Assembly: GCA_050187415.1 (NCBI GenBank)
Contig: JBFWXN010000010.1
Span: 1-64,000 of the forward strand
Reading direction: 5' to 3'
Length of the DNA: 64,000 nt
Source: Ga0077555 sp050187415
Lineage (GTDB): Bacteria; Pseudomonadota; Alphaproteobacteria; Rhizobiales; Hyphomicrobiaceae
Below, one piece after another: positions 8,853 through 17,360 of the stretch; position 1 is the stretch's first letter; each line of letters opens with the position of its first letter. The notes below the pieces were generated by a model that did not search any database, was not told the DNA's origin, and was given only the letters and a program-made list of their open reading frames with translations. Position numbers and translations under genes: made by a program.

Positions 8853-11222
8853 TCACGACCAAAGGCGGCCGACAACGAGCGCTTTGATGGCCGCGATACC
8901 CGCGTCCCACTGAGCGGCGACGCCGCCAATGCCAACCTCGCTCACCATGTAGACGAGCCAGCTGACACCCGCGACCACGATCGGCAGGGCGATCACGTGC
9001 ACCACCCACAGGACGAGGTTCAGCCAGGGCCGCTTCGTCACCACGCGCGTGATCCGCAAGATTGTGATGACGATCATGAGACTGACCATCATATAGTTGA
9101 AGACGAAGATCCGGTCGGAGACGGTCGCCGTGTCGGAATCGAGTTTCGGCAGCGACAGATAGAGCGCCACCGCCGACAGCAACGCCGTCACCTGGATCGT
9201 AACGATCGCCTCGAAATGCGCGATCGGAATGAAGATCGAGAAGTAGGCGACCACCAGAATGAACGCGAGCGGCACCACCACCCGCAGATAGTAGTCGGTC
9301 GTCTCGCGCTTCATCAGCCATACGAAGCTCGCCTTGTAGAATGGAACCACACTCGGCTCATGGGTGTAGGCGTCCATCAGCGGAATGAAGTCCTCGTCGT
9401 ACCCGACGAATTGCGCCTTCTGCTGCCAGCCGTCCGTCAGTACGTTCTTGTCGCGCAGGCTCGGCGGCGGCGGCTGGATGATGAACGGCGCATCTCCCCG
9501 CTTCGGCTGGATATCGATCGAAAAGCGCTGGGTATCGAACGGATAGCTCGACAAGTCGGGCTCGAAGGCGAACCGACCCGCGACCTTGTAGACCTTCATG
9601 TCGCTCGGATAGACGTCGCTGGCGCCGCCATTGTGCAGGAGCTCGATCGCGACCTGACGCCCGTTGGTGCGCGGGTCGACGTAGGCGTTCATGAAGTCGA
9701 TGGTCTCGATCGTACTCGCCGTTCCGTTACGCATCGAAAGGTAGAACTCGGCGAAGAATGTCTTCTCGTTGTCCTCCACGTGGTGAGCTCGCACGAGATC
9801 GATGTCGAGATAGATCGTCTCGACCTTGCGCAGCGACCCGCTCCGGGTGCGCAGGAACTGAACCGGCGCGAGTTGCGTCCGCCCGAGGCCATGCGGCAGG
9901 ATCACCACGAACGGCGTGCGGGTCGCGGCGCGCGTCGCCGGGTTGAACGACCAGTTGTCGAAGCGCCCCTTGAAGGCGCCGCGGCCTGCTGCGTACTGCG
10001 TGGTGATCCTCTCCACGACCCGCCGCCGAAGCGTCGCGAGGTCGGTGCCCACTCTCTCCTGACCGGCAAGGTGTGCCACCAGGGCGATCATGTCCGCTGC
10101 GATAGACCCGACGCCCACGGCACGCATATTGGCGCTGTTGTAGGGATCGGGCGCGAGCAGATTTTCCCGCAATTCGCACTTCCCGCTGACCCAACCTGGA
10201 GCTGCGGAAATCTTCGTCCCCTCGAACATCCACTGCTGCGGCGGGTCCTTCGACATCATGCTGCGCAGGCGATCGCTGTCGGCCTCGGGCAGGCGGTCCC
10301 ACGCCAGTTCGTAAAGAGCGTTCGGGTAGCTCGTCGTCACGTCCGCGGGTATGTTTTCGAGCCGGCCCGCCACGATTACGGCGGGCGCGACCCCCGACTT
10401 CGTCAGCTCGGAAAGGATGACGCCTGCGCGCTCTCCGCCGAAACCCAGGACGATCACATCGGGGCTTTGGTCCTTGAGCTGGGCTAATCCTCGCGCCACG
10501 TCGTCGGGGTTGAGCGCACCGTTGTTCCCGCCGAGTTGCTCATCGACCACCAGCGGTGTCTCGCGCATCTCGCGCTTCAGACCTTCGCCGAGGGCTCGGC
10601 TGAACACCGTTTGCGAGCCCAGGAACGCCGGTCGCGAGAAGCCGAGCGACCGAATGAATGCGGCCATCACGGGTACGCGTTCGTCATCCTGGGTTGGCTG
10701 TGTCGTGAAGACGTTCGGATAAGGCGCGAAGATCTGGTTGACGGAAATACCGGACAGGAAAGGAATGCGCCGCGCCCCGATGTCTTTTCCGAGTACATCG
10801 AACACAGCCTTGGCGCGGTTGGAGCCGACCAGTCCCACCATGGCCAGCGTATCGGGGTCCTCGAGGGCGGCACGAACGTTTGCCACGGCGCGATCGTTGT
10901 CGCGAACGTCGTCGTAGATCCGGATCTGGATGGCCCGCCCGGCGACCCCACCAGCCTCGTTGATGCGCGTCTGCTCGGCTTTGGCGAGCGCTGTCACCGC
11001 GGCCGCGTCCCCGGTATCGTAGCAGCGCTCCGTGTTGGAGCTGACGAACACCGCGATGCGATAGGGCGGCGGGGCGGCTTCGGCTTTCCCGGCGAGCTGG
11101 GCGTCGGCGGTGCTCGATAGCATCGCCAGCCACAGCAGGCACAACGCCACGATGAGAACGCCTCTTCTGCCTCGATCGGCCATGACGAGGCCCGTCAACG
11201 CGCGCAACCCCCCGAACGCCAT
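8853..11222 (-). CDS. Type-1 periplasmic binding domain fused to a pentameric ligand-gated ion channel
   Basis: The protein has 789 residues from the ATG at 11222, chosen because AGGGG lies six bases upstream. ATGs at 11264 and 11183 are also in frame. Residues 1-41 form a signal peptide. Residues 53 to about 445 look like a type-1 periplasmic binding domain of the LivJ/amino-acid receptor kind (PPYRIAVFVSSNTERCYDTG; LAMVGLVGSNRAKAVFDVLG; RIPFLSGISV). The rest is a Cys-loop-superfamily channel: beta-sandwich with DIDLVRAHHVEDNEKTFFAE, the hallmark loop SSYPFDTQRFSIDI (YPFD at about 560-563), M1 (645-666), M2 (671-693), M3 (705-723) and M4 (733-760). M2 begins FEAIVTIQVTALLSAVALYL; the Glu before the pore matches cation-selective GLIC. 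The disulfide cysteines of animal receptors are absent, as in other bacterial members. The ligand is unknown. Confidence 0.9.
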   Translation of the reverse strand: MAFGGLRALTGLVMADRGRRGVLIVALCLLWLAMLSSTADAQLAGKAEAAPPPYRIAVFVSSNTERCYDTGDAAAVTALAKAEQTRINEAGGVAGRAIQIRIYDDVRDNDRAVANVRAALEDPDTLAMVGLVGSNRAKAVFDVLGKDIGARRIPFLSGISVNQIFAPYPNVFTTQPTQDDERVPVMAAFIRSLGFSRPAFLGSQTVFSRALGEGLKREMRETPLVVDEQLGGNNGALNPDDVARGLAQLKDQSPDVIVLGFGGERAGVILSELTKSGVAPAVIVAGRLENIPADVTTSYPNALYELAWDRLPEADSDRLRSMMSKDPPQQWMFEGTKISAAPGWVSGKCELRENLLAPDPYNSANMRAVGVGSIAADMIALVAHLAGQERVGTDLATLRRRVVERITTQYAAGRGAFKGRFDNWSFNPATRAATRTPFVVILPHGLGRTQLAPVQFLRTRSGSLRKVETIYLDIDLVRAHHVEDNEKTFFAEFYLSMRNGTASTIETIDFMNAYVDPRTNGRQVAIELLHNGGASDVYPSDMKVYKVAGRFAFEPDLSSYPFDTQRFSIDIQPKRGDAPFIIQPPPPSLRDKNVLTDGWQQKAQFVGYDEDFIPLMDAYTHEPSVVPFYKASFVWLMKRETTDYYLRVVVPLAFILVVAYFSIFIPIAHFEAIVTIQVTALLSAVALYLSLPKLDSDTATVSDRIFVFNYMMVSLMIVITILRITRVVTKRPWLNLVLWVVHVIALPIVVAGVSWLVYMVSEVGIGGVAAQWDAGIAAIKALVVGRLWS

Positions 11223-11437
11223 GCACCACCCCTGCCGTATCGCGCCAAACCCCGGCTGCCCCACATCGGCCGGCTAATGACCTCGCGCATCTCACCGCGC
11301 CACTCAGGTTGTTTTCTGCGCGGCGCTCGATGGCGAACACTTGGCACGGCCGCGAAAGCCTGCCTAGCATTGTCGTAGCACACACCTCGCCATCCGATGT
11401 CGCTGTTCCATTTCAACCCACACGAGGAAAAGCCGCC

Positions 11438-13090
11438 ATGGCTCAGACCGTCGCTCGCCTGCTGGCAGAAAGCCTCAAAGCGCATGACGTCGATCTCGTC
11501 TATTGCGTACCGGGCGAAAGCTACCTCGGCTTGACCGACGCGATCGGCGACATGAACTCGATTCGTCTGGCGGTTTGCCGGCACGAGGGCGGCGCGGCCT
11601 TCATGGCGGTTGCCGATGGCCGCCTGCGCGATCGGGCGGGCGTTGCCGTCGTCTCTCGCGGTCCCGGGCTCTCGAACGCCATGGTTGCGCTACACACCGC
11701 CTACCACGATGCGACGCCGCTGGTGATGCTGGTGGGCCAAGTCGAGCGCAAGGACTTCGGCCGGCTCGCGCTTCAGGAGCAGAATTACCACAAGCTTCTC
11801 GCCGACGTGACGAAGGCGGTCATCGACGTCAACGAGCCGGTCATGGCGTCGGAGGCGATCGCGCGCGCCTTTCACATTGCCGAAAGCGGGACCCCCGGCC
11901 CGGTCGCCGTCGTGCTGCCGGAGGACATCTTCGACGAGCCGGCCGACTTTCCCGTCGATCAGCCGCGTCCTCGCGTCTATCCCGGCCCGAGGCCGGAGGA
12001 TCTCGATCGGCTCGCCGACATGCTGGCGAAATCGGAGCGGCCACTCGTCTGGGTCGGCGGCGCCCTGCTGGGTGAGGGCGTCACCGACGAATTGCGCCAA
12101 CTTGCCGAGATGTGGGTGCTGCCGGTCAGCCCGACCCACCGCCGCCCGTGCCACTTCGACGCGGCCCATCCGAACTATGGCGGCTACATGGGCATTCGCG
12201 TGCCCAAGCCGCTGCTCGACGAGATGAAAAAGGCCGACCTCATCGTCGCGCTGGGCGAGCGCATCACGGATTCGGTCAGCCAGTCCTATACCTTCCCGGT
12301 CGCCCCGCAGCCGCAGCTCCCGCTCGTCCATGTCTGGCCCGATCCGAACGAGGTTGGCCGCGTCTGGCGGCCTGACCTCGGCATCGTCTCCGATCCCCAG
12401 GCCGTCATCCGAGGGCTGCTCGCCAAGGGCGCGCCCAGGAACGCAGAAAAGCGCCGGGGCTGGGTCGCCGGCCTCAATGGCGTCCACCGCAAGTTGATGG
12501 CGCCCGAATGGGAGCCGACGTCCGACGGCATCAACTTCGCGCAGGTCGTGTGCGAGATTGGCAAGCATCTGGCCGACGACGCGATCGTCACCTCCGACGC
12601 CGGCAATTTCTCCAGCTTCATTCACCGCTATATCGGTTTCAAACCGGGTCAGGCGTTCCTTGCCTCGGTGGTCGGCGCCATGGGCGCCGGCATGCCGATG
12701 GCCGTGGCGGGCGGCATGCGGCACCCGGGCCGGCAGGTGGTTGCGTTCGTCGGCGACGGCGGCGCCTTGATGACGGGCAACGAGATCGCGACCGCCATGC
12801 AGTATGGCGTCAATCCAATCCTCGTGATCTCCGACAATTCGATGTACGGCACCATCGGTATGCATCACGAGGTGCGCTATCCGGGACGGCCCTACAAGAA
12901 TGCGACGCGCCTGACCAATCCCGATTTCGCCATGTGGGCCAAATCCTTTGGGGCCGAAGGCATCACGGTCACTGACGAGGGGGACGTCGCCGCGGCCGTC
13001 GCGCGCGGGTTCGCCGTCAAAGACCGGCCGGTCGTTTTGCACTTCAAGACATCGGCCGACCAGATGAGCGCATGGCGCCGCCGGAAGTAG
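11438..13090 (+). CDS. Thiamine-diphosphate enzyme, acetolactate-synthase-like
   Basis: A 550-residue ThDP-dependent enzyme with three domains in the order N-terminal pyrimidine-binding, central, C-terminal pyrophosphate-binding. The activating Glu50 lies in CRHEGGAAFMA, and the ThDP/Mg motif runs from GDG at 439-441 to Asn467 (ILVISDNSMYGTIG). These place it in the acetolactate synthase / benzoylformate decarboxylase / oxalyl-CoA decarboxylase superfamily. The substrate is not evident. No small regulatory subunit (ilvN) is adjacent, which argues against a housekeeping IlvB. CGAGGAAAAG precedes the ATG at 11438. The gene is divergent from the receptor-channel gene across 215 bases. Confidence 0.85.
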   Translation: MAQTVARLLAESLKAHDVDLVYCVPGESYLGLTDAIGDMNSIRLAVCRHEGGAAFMAVADGRLRDRAGVAVVSRGPGLSNAMVALHTAYHDATPLVMLVGQVERKDFGRLALQEQNYHKLLADVTKAVIDVNEPVMASEAIARAFHIAESGTPGPVAVVLPEDIFDEPADFPVDQPRPRVYPGPRPEDLDRLADMLAKSERPLVWVGGALLGEGVTDELRQLAEMWVLPVSPTHRRPCHFDAAHPNYGGYMGIRVPKPLLDEMKKADLIVALGERITDSVSQSYTFPVAPQPQLPLVHVWPDPNEVGRVWRPDLGIVSDPQAVIRGLLAKGAPRNAEKRRGWVAGLNGVHRKLMAPEWEPTSDGINFAQVVCEIGKHLADDAIVTSDAGNFSSFIHRYIGFKPGQAFLASVVGAMGAGMPMAVAGGMRHPGRQVVAFVGDGGALMTGNEIATAMQYGVNPILVISDNSMYGTIGMHHEVRYPGRPYKNATRLTNPDFAMWAKSFGAEGITVTDEGDVAAAVARGFAVKDRPVVLHFKTSADQMSAWRRRK

Positions 13091-13110
13091 CGCCACCCCC
13101 CGGCACGCGT

Positions 13111-13134
13111 ACGGGGAGCAACGCTGCTCCCCGT
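13111..13134. terminator. Perfect 10-bp hairpin between convergent genes
   Basis: ACGGGGAGCA is followed after ACGC by TGCTCCCCGT. The hairpin lies between the stop of the ThDP enzyme and the end of the opposing bicupin gene. It has no T-run on either side, so it is a weak or factor-dependent terminator at best. The position between two gene ends favours this reading. Confidence 0.45.
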
Positions 13135-13160
13135 CGACGCCAGCCGGGTGCGGCTCGCAG

Positions 13161-13946
13161 TTAGACGCGGCTCGCGCCGCCCGCGATCGTTTCCCCGAGA
13201 CGTGGGAATTGCAGAACCAGCAGATCCAGCCCCTCGGCGCCGGCTTCGACCGTGAAAGACGGCTCTTCCGATGTCACGTAGATCGTCGAGAGGCGATCCA
13301 GCACCTGTCCACCCGAGACGAGATCGCCTCCGGTGACGATCAGGTATTGCCCCCCGCCTCTGACGGGTTCCGGCAGGGTGTCCGTACCGCCCGGTCCCAT
13401 CCGCCAGATCCACGCCGCGAGACCGTCCGCCTCCTCCTTCATGATGGTCTCGACGGTCGTCTCGCTGCGTGCCATGCGTTCGGCAGGCCCGGCCTCCGCT
13501 ATACCGCTCTTGATGCGCGTGCGCTGATTCCCCTTGCGTAGCAGGGGCATCGCGGCCGGGACGTACTTCGCGCCGGGATCCCAGCGCTGCCGCAGCGTGA
13601 AATACTGGACCCCGTCATCGCCGGCGACGATCGGACCGTAGGGCGTGTGGCCATTCGCATACTGCACCGTCAATGGCGCCGTGGGAGCGGCACCCATCCG
13701 GCCTTTGCCCGACACGAAGACTTGAAACTGGTTCGGCTCGTGGAAATGCGCAGGCGTCGTCGCATTCGGCGGCTGATGCACCAGGAAACCCTGCGGGCGT
13801 CCATCGTCATTGGCCTCGTTTCCCTCGACGTACATCCCCTTCTTGGGCGCCGAACCGACATACTCGTCGATGGTGTAGTCACGTCCGTTGACGTGCACTG
13901 TGCGTGCCCGTGCCGCCGCCTCGGCCCGGCTCGTCACAATCAGCAT
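13161..13946 (-). CDS. Bicupin-like hypothetical protein
   Basis: A 261-residue soluble protein with two cupin-like halves. The first holds PAHFHEPNQFQVFVSGKGR (about 65-83), the usual His-rich metal-site pattern. The second (about 195-250: GGGQYLIVTGGDLVSGG, PSFTVEAGAEGLDLLVLQFP) keeps the fold but lacks an evident His triad. No signal peptide is present. Cupins of this kind include dioxygenases and sugar-binding proteins, so the reaction cannot be named. It may be co-transcribed with nothing; the hydroxypyruvate isomerase gene upstream on this strand is 286 bases away. Confidence 0.7.
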   Translation of the reverse strand: MLIVTSRAEAAARARTVHVNGRDYTIDEYVGSAPKKGMYVEGNEANDDGRPQGFLVHQPPNATTPAHFHEPNQFQVFVSGKGRMGAAPTAPLTVQYANGHTPYGPIVAGDDGVQYFTLRQRWDPGAKYVPAAMPLLRKGNQRTRIKSGIAEAGPAERMARSETTVETIMKEEADGLAAWIWRMGPGGTDTLPEPVRGGGQYLIVTGGDLVSGGQVLDRLSTIYVTSEEPSFTVEAGAEGLDLLVLQFPRLGETIAGGASRV

Positions 13947-13988
13947 GATCAGCTCTCCTTTGCCGCATTGCCGCTAGCGTGGTGGATG

Positions 13989-14032
13989 AGAAGTTCGATC
14001 TACCATTTGCCGCGCCCCGGAAGCGAACTTCT
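13989..14032. repeat. 9-bp inverted repeat in the region upstream of the bicupin gene
   Basis: AGAAGTTCG at 13989-13997 is repeated in reverse complement as CGAACTTCT at 14024-14032, with 26 bases between. It lies about 43 bases upstream of the bicupin start. It could be an operator or part of a 5' leader structure. No T-run follows it. Confidence 0.35.
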
Positions 14033-14232
14033 AATCCGAAACCACACTAGAAACATTAGCTTGCTCGTGTTCGGTTCGATTCCGAAGGATGCTCGGTGCC
14101 CGCTGCAAGCGATGACGAACTTCGGAATTGGGACACTAGGCTGCCGCGAATGACGCGCCACAGCAAGTGACAATGGAACGGCCCTGGCCGCCGCCCGGCC
14201 GGATGCCCGAACCGCCAGCACACGCCCGTCGA

Positions 14233-15006
14233 TCAGAGATTGACGCCGAGCGCCTTGGTCCATTTCAGCCCTTCCACCGTACCGGCGCGGGGCTTGTATT
14301 CGCAGCCGATCCAGCCATTGTAGCCCGTATCGTCGATCAACCTGAAGAGGTACCCGTAGTTCATCTCGCCGTCGTCCGGTTCGCCGCGATCCGGTGGAGA
14401 TGCGATTTGGTAATGACGCGCCAGCGGGGCGAACTCGGCAATCGCCATGGCAACGTCGCCCTCCATGATCTGGCGATGGTAGAGGTCGAACTGAAGACCG
14501 ACGTTCGGCTCGCCGACCTCGTGGATGATCGAGCGCGCCTCGCCGGTCGTATTGAGGAAGTAGCCAGGAATATCGCGGGTGTTGATCGGTTCGATGATGA
14601 CATCGATACCCGAACCCGCGAGCATCTTGGCCGCCTGGCGCAGGTTCTTCACATAGGTCGCCCTGTTCGCGCCGTGATGCCGCAAACCGGCCATGGCGAA
14701 GAGCCGCTTGCAGTCGGTTGCCTCGGCATACTCGAGCGCCGCGGCCACGGCTTTCTCGAAGTCAGCCTCGCGGCCGGGGATCGCCGACATGCCGCGCTCT
14801 CCCTTGCTGAAGTCCCCGTGCGCCATGTTGAAGAGCGCCTGCGTCAAGTTGTTGCCCTTGAGGCGCGCAACAAGATCGTCCTTCGGCAGCTCGAACGGGT
14901 TCAGGAACTCGACCGCACGAAAGCCCGCCTTGGCGGCTGCCTCGAAGCGGTCGGCAAATGGGACCTCCGTGAACATGAACGACAAGTTGGCGGCAAACTT
15001 CGGCAT
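14233..15006 (-). CDS. hyi: Hydroxypyruvate isomerase (TIM-barrel sugar isomerase family)
   Basis: At 257 residues it has the length of Hyi (258 in E. coli), which interconverts hydroxypyruvate and tartronate semialdehyde in glyoxylate metabolism. The start MPKFAANLSFMFTEVPFADR, the block MAHGDFSKGERGMSAIPGR, the metal-site sequences VIIEPINTRDIPGYFL (Glu139) and GLQFDLYHRQ (Asp174), and the active-site segment QIASPPDRGEPDDGEMNYGY are all characteristic. The related 2-oxo-tetronate isomerase OtnI cannot be fully excluded. glcDEF for glycolate oxidation lies about 13 kb away and belongs to the same metabolic area. Confidence 0.88.
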   Translation of the reverse strand: MPKFAANLSFMFTEVPFADRFEAAAKAGFRAVEFLNPFELPKDDLVARLKGNNLTQALFNMAHGDFSKGERGMSAIPGREADFEKAVAAALEYAEATDCKRLFAMAGLRHHGANRATYVKNLRQAAKMLAGSGIDVIIEPINTRDIPGYFLNTTGEARSIIHEVGEPNVGLQFDLYHRQIMEGDVAMAIAEFAPLARHYQIASPPDRGEPDDGEMNYGYLFRLIDDTGYNGWIGCEYKPRAGTVEGLKWTKALGVNL

Positions 15007-15344
15007 TGTGGGCTCCTCCCCGGTACGCGGAGTGCAGCATATACCGCCGGGCACGTCGCGATACGTTGTCAAATCATGCATTTCAATTGACTGGTGCACT
15101 GCAGCATGACATAAGGCCCATGCTCCGCAGAAAGGAGCGATCAAGGCGCTCCAGCCGCGTGAAGGGGACGTGCCGGGCATTTCGAGTAGCCCCGCCTCTG
15201 TCCCAACCTGTTGAGCGCCCTCCGGCTTTCCACAAACCGACAACCCAGGGCACGCGGGGTGTCACCCACCCAGGCGCCTCCAAGGCGCCGTGCCGAGTGT
15301 ATATTCGGCGCGGCTTGGACTTGCGCCCTCAAGAAAGACCAAGT
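15007..15344. other. Divergent intergenic region with a 5' leader hairpin for the helicase gene
   Basis: These 338 bases separate the divergent isomerase and helicase genes. GGCGCC at 15273-15278 pairs with GGCGCC at 15284-15289 across TCCAA, and flanking CAC/GTG can extend the stem. TATATT occurs at 15300. The frame upstream of the helicase is open but shows no protein signature. A long structured leader is common for cold-inducible helicase genes, but that reading is inference. Confidence 0.4.
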
Positions 15345-16964
15345 GTGACAAATTTCAATGATCTCGGCCTTGCTGCGCCGATTCTGAAGGCGCTCGACGA
15401 GGAAGGGTACCACACGCCGACGCCCATCCAGGCGCAGGCCATTCCCTCCTTGCTCGCCGGCCGCGACCTCCTGGGCATCGCGCAAACCGGCACCGGCAAA
15501 ACGGCGGCCTTTGCGCTGCCGATTCTGCACCGGCTCGCTGCCGACCCCAAGCCGGCGCCACGGCGCGGCACCCGCGTTCTGGTCCTGTCCCCGACGCGCG
15601 AGTTGGCCTCCCAGATCGCCGAGAGCTTCGAAACCTACGGGCGCCACCTCAACATCCGCGTCGCCGTCGTGTTCGGCGGGGTGGGCTACCGGCCCCAGCG
15701 CGAAGCCCTGAACCGCGGCCTCGACGTGCTCGTCGCGACGCCCGGTCGCTTGCTCGACCATATCGGGGAGCGCACCGCGGACTTGCGCAACACCGAATAC
15801 CTCGTGCTGGACGAGGCCGATCAAATGCTGGATCTCGGCTTTATCAAGCCGATTCGCGATATCGTGGCGGGAATGTCTTCCGCGCGTCAGAATCTGCTCT
15901 TCTCGGCAACCATGCCGCGTGAGATCGCAGGACTGGCCGACCAGCTTCTGCGAGATCCGATCAAGGTTGCCGTGACCCCGGTCGCATCGACGGTCGAGCG
16001 TGTCACCCAGCGTGTCATTCATGTCGACCAGGCGCGCAAGCGCGCCCTCCTCGCCGAATTGATGGCAGACCCGTCTCTGACCCGCGGTCTGGTGTTCACG
16101 CGGACCAAGCGTGGGGCCGATCGCGTGGCGAAACATCTCGAGGGCTGCGGCGTCAAGGTTGCGGCGATCCACGGCAACAAGAGCCAGAACCAGCGCGAAA
16201 TCGCCCTCGATGCTTTCCGTGACGGGCGCATCCGGGTTCTCGTCGCGACCGATATTGCCGCGCGCGGCATCGACGTCGACGAGGTCAGCCACGTCGTGAA
16301 CTTCGAGCTACCCGAAGTGCCGGAAGCCTACGTGCACAGGATCGGGCGAACGGCGCGCGCAGGAGCTTCCGGCATCGCGATCTCGCTGTGCGCCGGTGAC
16401 GAGCGCGACCTGCTGCGCGCGATCGAGCGCACCACGCGCCAGACCATCGCCAGCGAGGATCGGCGCGGGGACAAGTCGCTCGAAGCCGAATCCATGCAGT
16501 CGCGGGGTCGCGAAGAAGGCGATCGCAACCGGCGCGGTCGCGATCGGAGCGGTCCGTCCCGCGGTCGCGACACACCGGCCCACGGTATGCGGAACGGCGG
16601 CCGACAGGCTCACCCGCACGCCAAGACGGATCGGCCTGACACATCGGCTCGCGCCGGCGCAGCGGAGCAAAGCCGTCCTCGTCACCATGGCCATGTGCCC
16701 GCACGTCGTGACGGGGAGCAACGCAGAGATGCCGGCACAGCCACCGAGCGTACCGGCGCGGCTCTGGGTCACATGCGCTTTTTCAAGCCGAAGCGCGATT
16801 CAGAGGCCCCCGGCGACCGCCGAACCGAAGGGCACGGCACAGCTCGGCCCGAACGCCACGGCAGCCCCCGCAATCAGACGCCGCCCACCGCCCAGCAGGG
16901 CCGTCGGCGTCCGCGTCGCGGCGCACGGCCGGGTGGCCAGCGCATGACCCAGTCAGCCGGTTGA
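15345..16964 (+). CDS. DEAD-box ATP-dependent RNA helicase (RhlE type)
   Basis: The 539-residue protein shows every motif in order: Q motif (FNDLGLAAPILKALDEEGY, HTPTPIQ), AQTGTGKT (46-53), PTRELA, DEAD (156-159), SAT (187-189), TDIAARGID (302-310) and HRIGRTARAG (331-340). The core is of RhlE type. A basic, Arg/Gly/Asp-rich, low-complexity tail of about 160 residues follows and probably binds RNA. The start is the GTG at 15345, two codons before the conserved NFNDLGL; no ATG stands nearby. Cold adaptation and ribosome or degradosome work are the usual roles of this group. Confidence 0.93.
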   Translation: MTNFNDLGLAAPILKALDEEGYHTPTPIQAQAIPSLLAGRDLLGIAQTGTGKTAAFALPILHRLAADPKPAPRRGTRVLVLSPTRELASQIAESFETYGRHLNIRVAVVFGGVGYRPQREALNRGLDVLVATPGRLLDHIGERTADLRNTEYLVLDEADQMLDLGFIKPIRDIVAGMSSARQNLLFSATMPREIAGLADQLLRDPIKVAVTPVASTVERVTQRVIHVDQARKRALLAELMADPSLTRGLVFTRTKRGADRVAKHLEGCGVKVAAIHGNKSQNQREIALDAFRDGRIRVLVATDIAARGIDVDEVSHVVNFELPEVPEAYVHRIGRTARAGASGIAISLCAGDERDLLRAIERTTRQTIASEDRRGDKSLEAESMQSRGREEGDRNRRGRDRSGPSRGRDTPAHGMRNGGRQAHPHAKTDRPDTSARAGAAEQSRPRHHGHVPARRDGEQRRDAGTATERTGAALGHMRFFKPKRDSEAPGDRRTEGHGTARPERHGSPRNQTPPTAQQGRRRPRRGARPGGQRMTQSAG

Positions 16965-17086
16965 ACGACAAGCGGGCGCTCCTCGCCGAGCGGAGCGCTT
17001 CCGGTTCGCTTTCTCCCCGCCGGGCCCGATAACGGCGCCCGGCGCACCGCCGCCGGGCGGCGCCACAACCCTTGGAGTAGGATCCC

Positions 17087-17314
17087 ATGGCTCGCAAGAA
17101 GCCGATCGGAAAGATCGAATACGTGCTGTTCAACGTCCTCTATGAGGACGGCAGCCAGACCTCGAATCGCAAAGTCCCCTCGACCGAGATCGGCGGCCTC
17201 GAAGGCGACGAGCCGGCCCGCGCCGTCATCGAGGCCCAGGACCGTGAAATCGCGGAACGCTCGGGCCGCTCCCGGCCGGCGATCAAATCTCTCGAGCGGG
17301 CGTCGGTGCGTTAA
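17087..17314 (+). CDS. Small conserved-looking hypothetical protein, 75 residues
   Basis: The protein starts MARKKPIGKIEYVLFNVLYE, with a compact beta-rich first half and a charged helical end. TTGGAGTAGGA precedes the ATG at good spacing, so it is probably translated. There is no signal peptide or membrane segment. It lies 122 bases after the helicase on the same strand, so the two may be co-transcribed, and is convergent with fmt. The family is unknown to me. Confidence 0.65.
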   Translation: MARKKPIGKIEYVLFNVLYEDGSQTSNRKVPSTEIGGLEGDEPARAVIEAQDREIAERSGRSRPAIKSLERASVR

Positions 17315-17360
17315 CGGCGCGGACTCACTCGCATGCCCTGAATGGGCCCGCAGTCCTGAC

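Noticed and set aside
14070..14086. Sequence like a tRNA T-arm (TTCGG, TTCGATT, CCGAA)
   Set aside because: The stem and loop fit a T-arm, but there is no matching 5' acceptor strand, anticodon arm or encoded CCA around it.
13111..16724. ACGGGGAGCAACGC occurs both in the hairpin at 13111 and in the helicase gene near 16711
   Set aside because: A 14-base match in 64 kb of GC-rich DNA is expected by chance and has no further similarity around it.
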